The notes beneath the pieces are model-generated. The model did not search any database and was not told the DNA's origin. It saw nothing but the letters and a program-made list of their open reading frames with translations. This document shows positions 5,604 to 5,946 of a stretch of 5,946 nt of DNA, piece after piece. Each line of letters starts with the position of its first letter. The stretch's first letter is position 1. This DNA comes from Candidatus Poribacteria bacterium. GTDB lineage: Bacteria > Poribacteria > WGA-4E > WGA-3G. Both the position numbers and the translations under genes were made by a program. The stretch lies in contig JAPPDN010000378.1 of NCBI GenBank assembly GCA_028824575.1, positions 2,586 through 8,531 on the forward strand, written 5' to 3'.

Positions 5604-5946
5604 ATGAGCACTAAAGCACATGTAATCGATTTTGAAAAACAAGACCCAATCGACCGAGGCACTGGCGTGAAAACTGTCCCGTTAGCCGGTAAATGGCTCG
5701 ACTCCACCTCACTGACCAACGGCGTGACGATGTTTGACCCCGGCGCAGCGATCGCACGCCACTATCACAACTGTGATGAATCTGTCACAATTCTCGAAGG
5801 CGAGGCCTCCTGTGAGGTTGATGGCGAAGTCTTTACAATGAAAGCCTACGACACGACATTCGTTCCCGCTGGCATCCCACACCGGTTTTGGAATGAAAGC
5901 AATGCCCAATATTATCTACATCCTCTCGGACGATCTCGGCTATGGC
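5604..5946 (+). CDS. Small single-domain cupin protein, apparently truncated near residue 100
   Basis: Starting MSTKAHVIDFEKQDPIDRG, the protein carries a perfect cupin motif 1, G47-x5-H53-x-H55-x3-E59-x6-G66, and most of motif 2, P88-x-G90-x2-H93-x3-N97 (Y82 replaces the usual glycine). The three His and Glu should bind a metal. The motifs lie in one small beta-barrel, in the style of stand-alone cupins of about 110-120 aa whose role is often unknown. After N97-E-S-N the frame stays open to the window end, but the residues (AQYYLHPLGRSRLW) do not look like the last cupin strands, and a sulfatase start reads through the same bases in another frame. I infer that the authentic gene ends at a junction near 5894-5910. 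The cupin identity is secure; whether the truncation is biological or an artefact is open. Confidence 0.85.
   Translation, partial: MSTKAHVIDFEKQDPIDRGTGVKTVPLAGKWLDSTSLTNGVTMFDPGAAIARHYHNCDESVTILEGEASCEVDGEVFTMKAYDTTFVPAGIPHRFWNESNAQYYLHPLGRSRLW
5902..5946 (+). CDS. N-terminus of a sulfatase (arylsulfatase family), cut by the window end
   Basis: ATG 5902 opens MPNIIYILSDDLGYG, the hallmark first strand of sulfatases. Its Asp-Asp pair (residues 10-11 here) binds the active-site calcium. The Cys/Ser-x-Pro-x-Arg site that matures to formylglycine would lie downstream, outside the window. An in-frame ATG at 5893 would add Met-Lys-Ala. No signal peptide precedes the motif and the Shine-Dalgarno is poor (GGA at 5890-5892). 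The reading frame is offset by +1 from the cupin frame it overlaps. Fifteen residues are few, but the match is distinctive. Confidence 0.72.
   Translation, partial: MPNIIYILSDDLGYG

Noticed and set aside
5709..5909. 66-codon minus-strand ORF
   Set aside because: It lies opposite the cupin, whose metal motifs fix the true frame.
1..5946. CRISPR array, tRNA, rRNA or transposase
   Set aside because: No regularly spaced long direct repeats, cloverleaf sequence, rRNA-like stretch or transposase motifs were found on either strand.

Overview
This window looks like bacterial chromosome of roughly 50% GC with AT-rich intergenic gaps. The gene mix (a bacterial Hen1, a TrpD2/YbiB-like protein, a sugar-phosphate isomerase-like TIM barrel, a BioF-type enzyme, a cupin and the start of a sulfatase), together with dispersed-looking intergenic repeats, reminds me of Candidatus Poribacteria or a related uncultured marine or sponge-associated lineage. 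That placement rests on memory of gene content and repeat style. It is not a phylogenetic result.

Left part (1-1242, minus strand): a 414-codon, 3'-truncated hen1 gene encoding the RNA 3'-terminal ribose 2'-O-methyltransferase of bacterial RNA repair. It has the Hen1 N-terminal domain, an SAM site and an E-x-x-E-H metal-binding motif. The usual partner, pnkp, would lie off the left edge if it is present.

Divergent control region (1243-1696): about 450 bp without a convincing gene. It holds a perfect 18-bp palindrome (1528-1545). A textbook TTGACA-N17-TATAAT promoter fires leftwards through this palindrome towards hen1, and one or two sigma70-like promoters fire rightwards. The predicted hen1 leader is about 290 nt and carries five copies, in both orientations, of an 11-bp element (AAAGTTACCAA and variants). 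Two of the copies form a near-continuous inverted repeat.

Middle part (plus strand): a TrpD-fold protein (1697-3193, possible earlier starts) related to the nucleic-acid-binding TrpD2/YbiB group. Its canonical PRPP and Mg motifs are lost and its N-terminal helical region is extended. After a 143-bp gap with a CCCC/GGGG hairpin repeat comes a two-gene operon with a 3-bp spacer: a sugar phosphate isomerase/epimerase-like protein (3337-4251) and BioF, 8-amino-7-oxononanoate synthase (4255-5424).

Right end: a 179-bp gap with a degenerate AATC-phased repeat and a good promoter, then a small cupin gene (from 5604). The cupin similarity stops abruptly around 5900, where the N-terminus of a sulfatase (MPNIIYILSDDLGYG) begins in another frame and runs off the window. 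This junction is the most anomalous point: either a true recombination that truncated the cupin, or an assembly or amplification chimera. The hen1/TrpD2-like divergent promoter is the most interesting regulatory feature.
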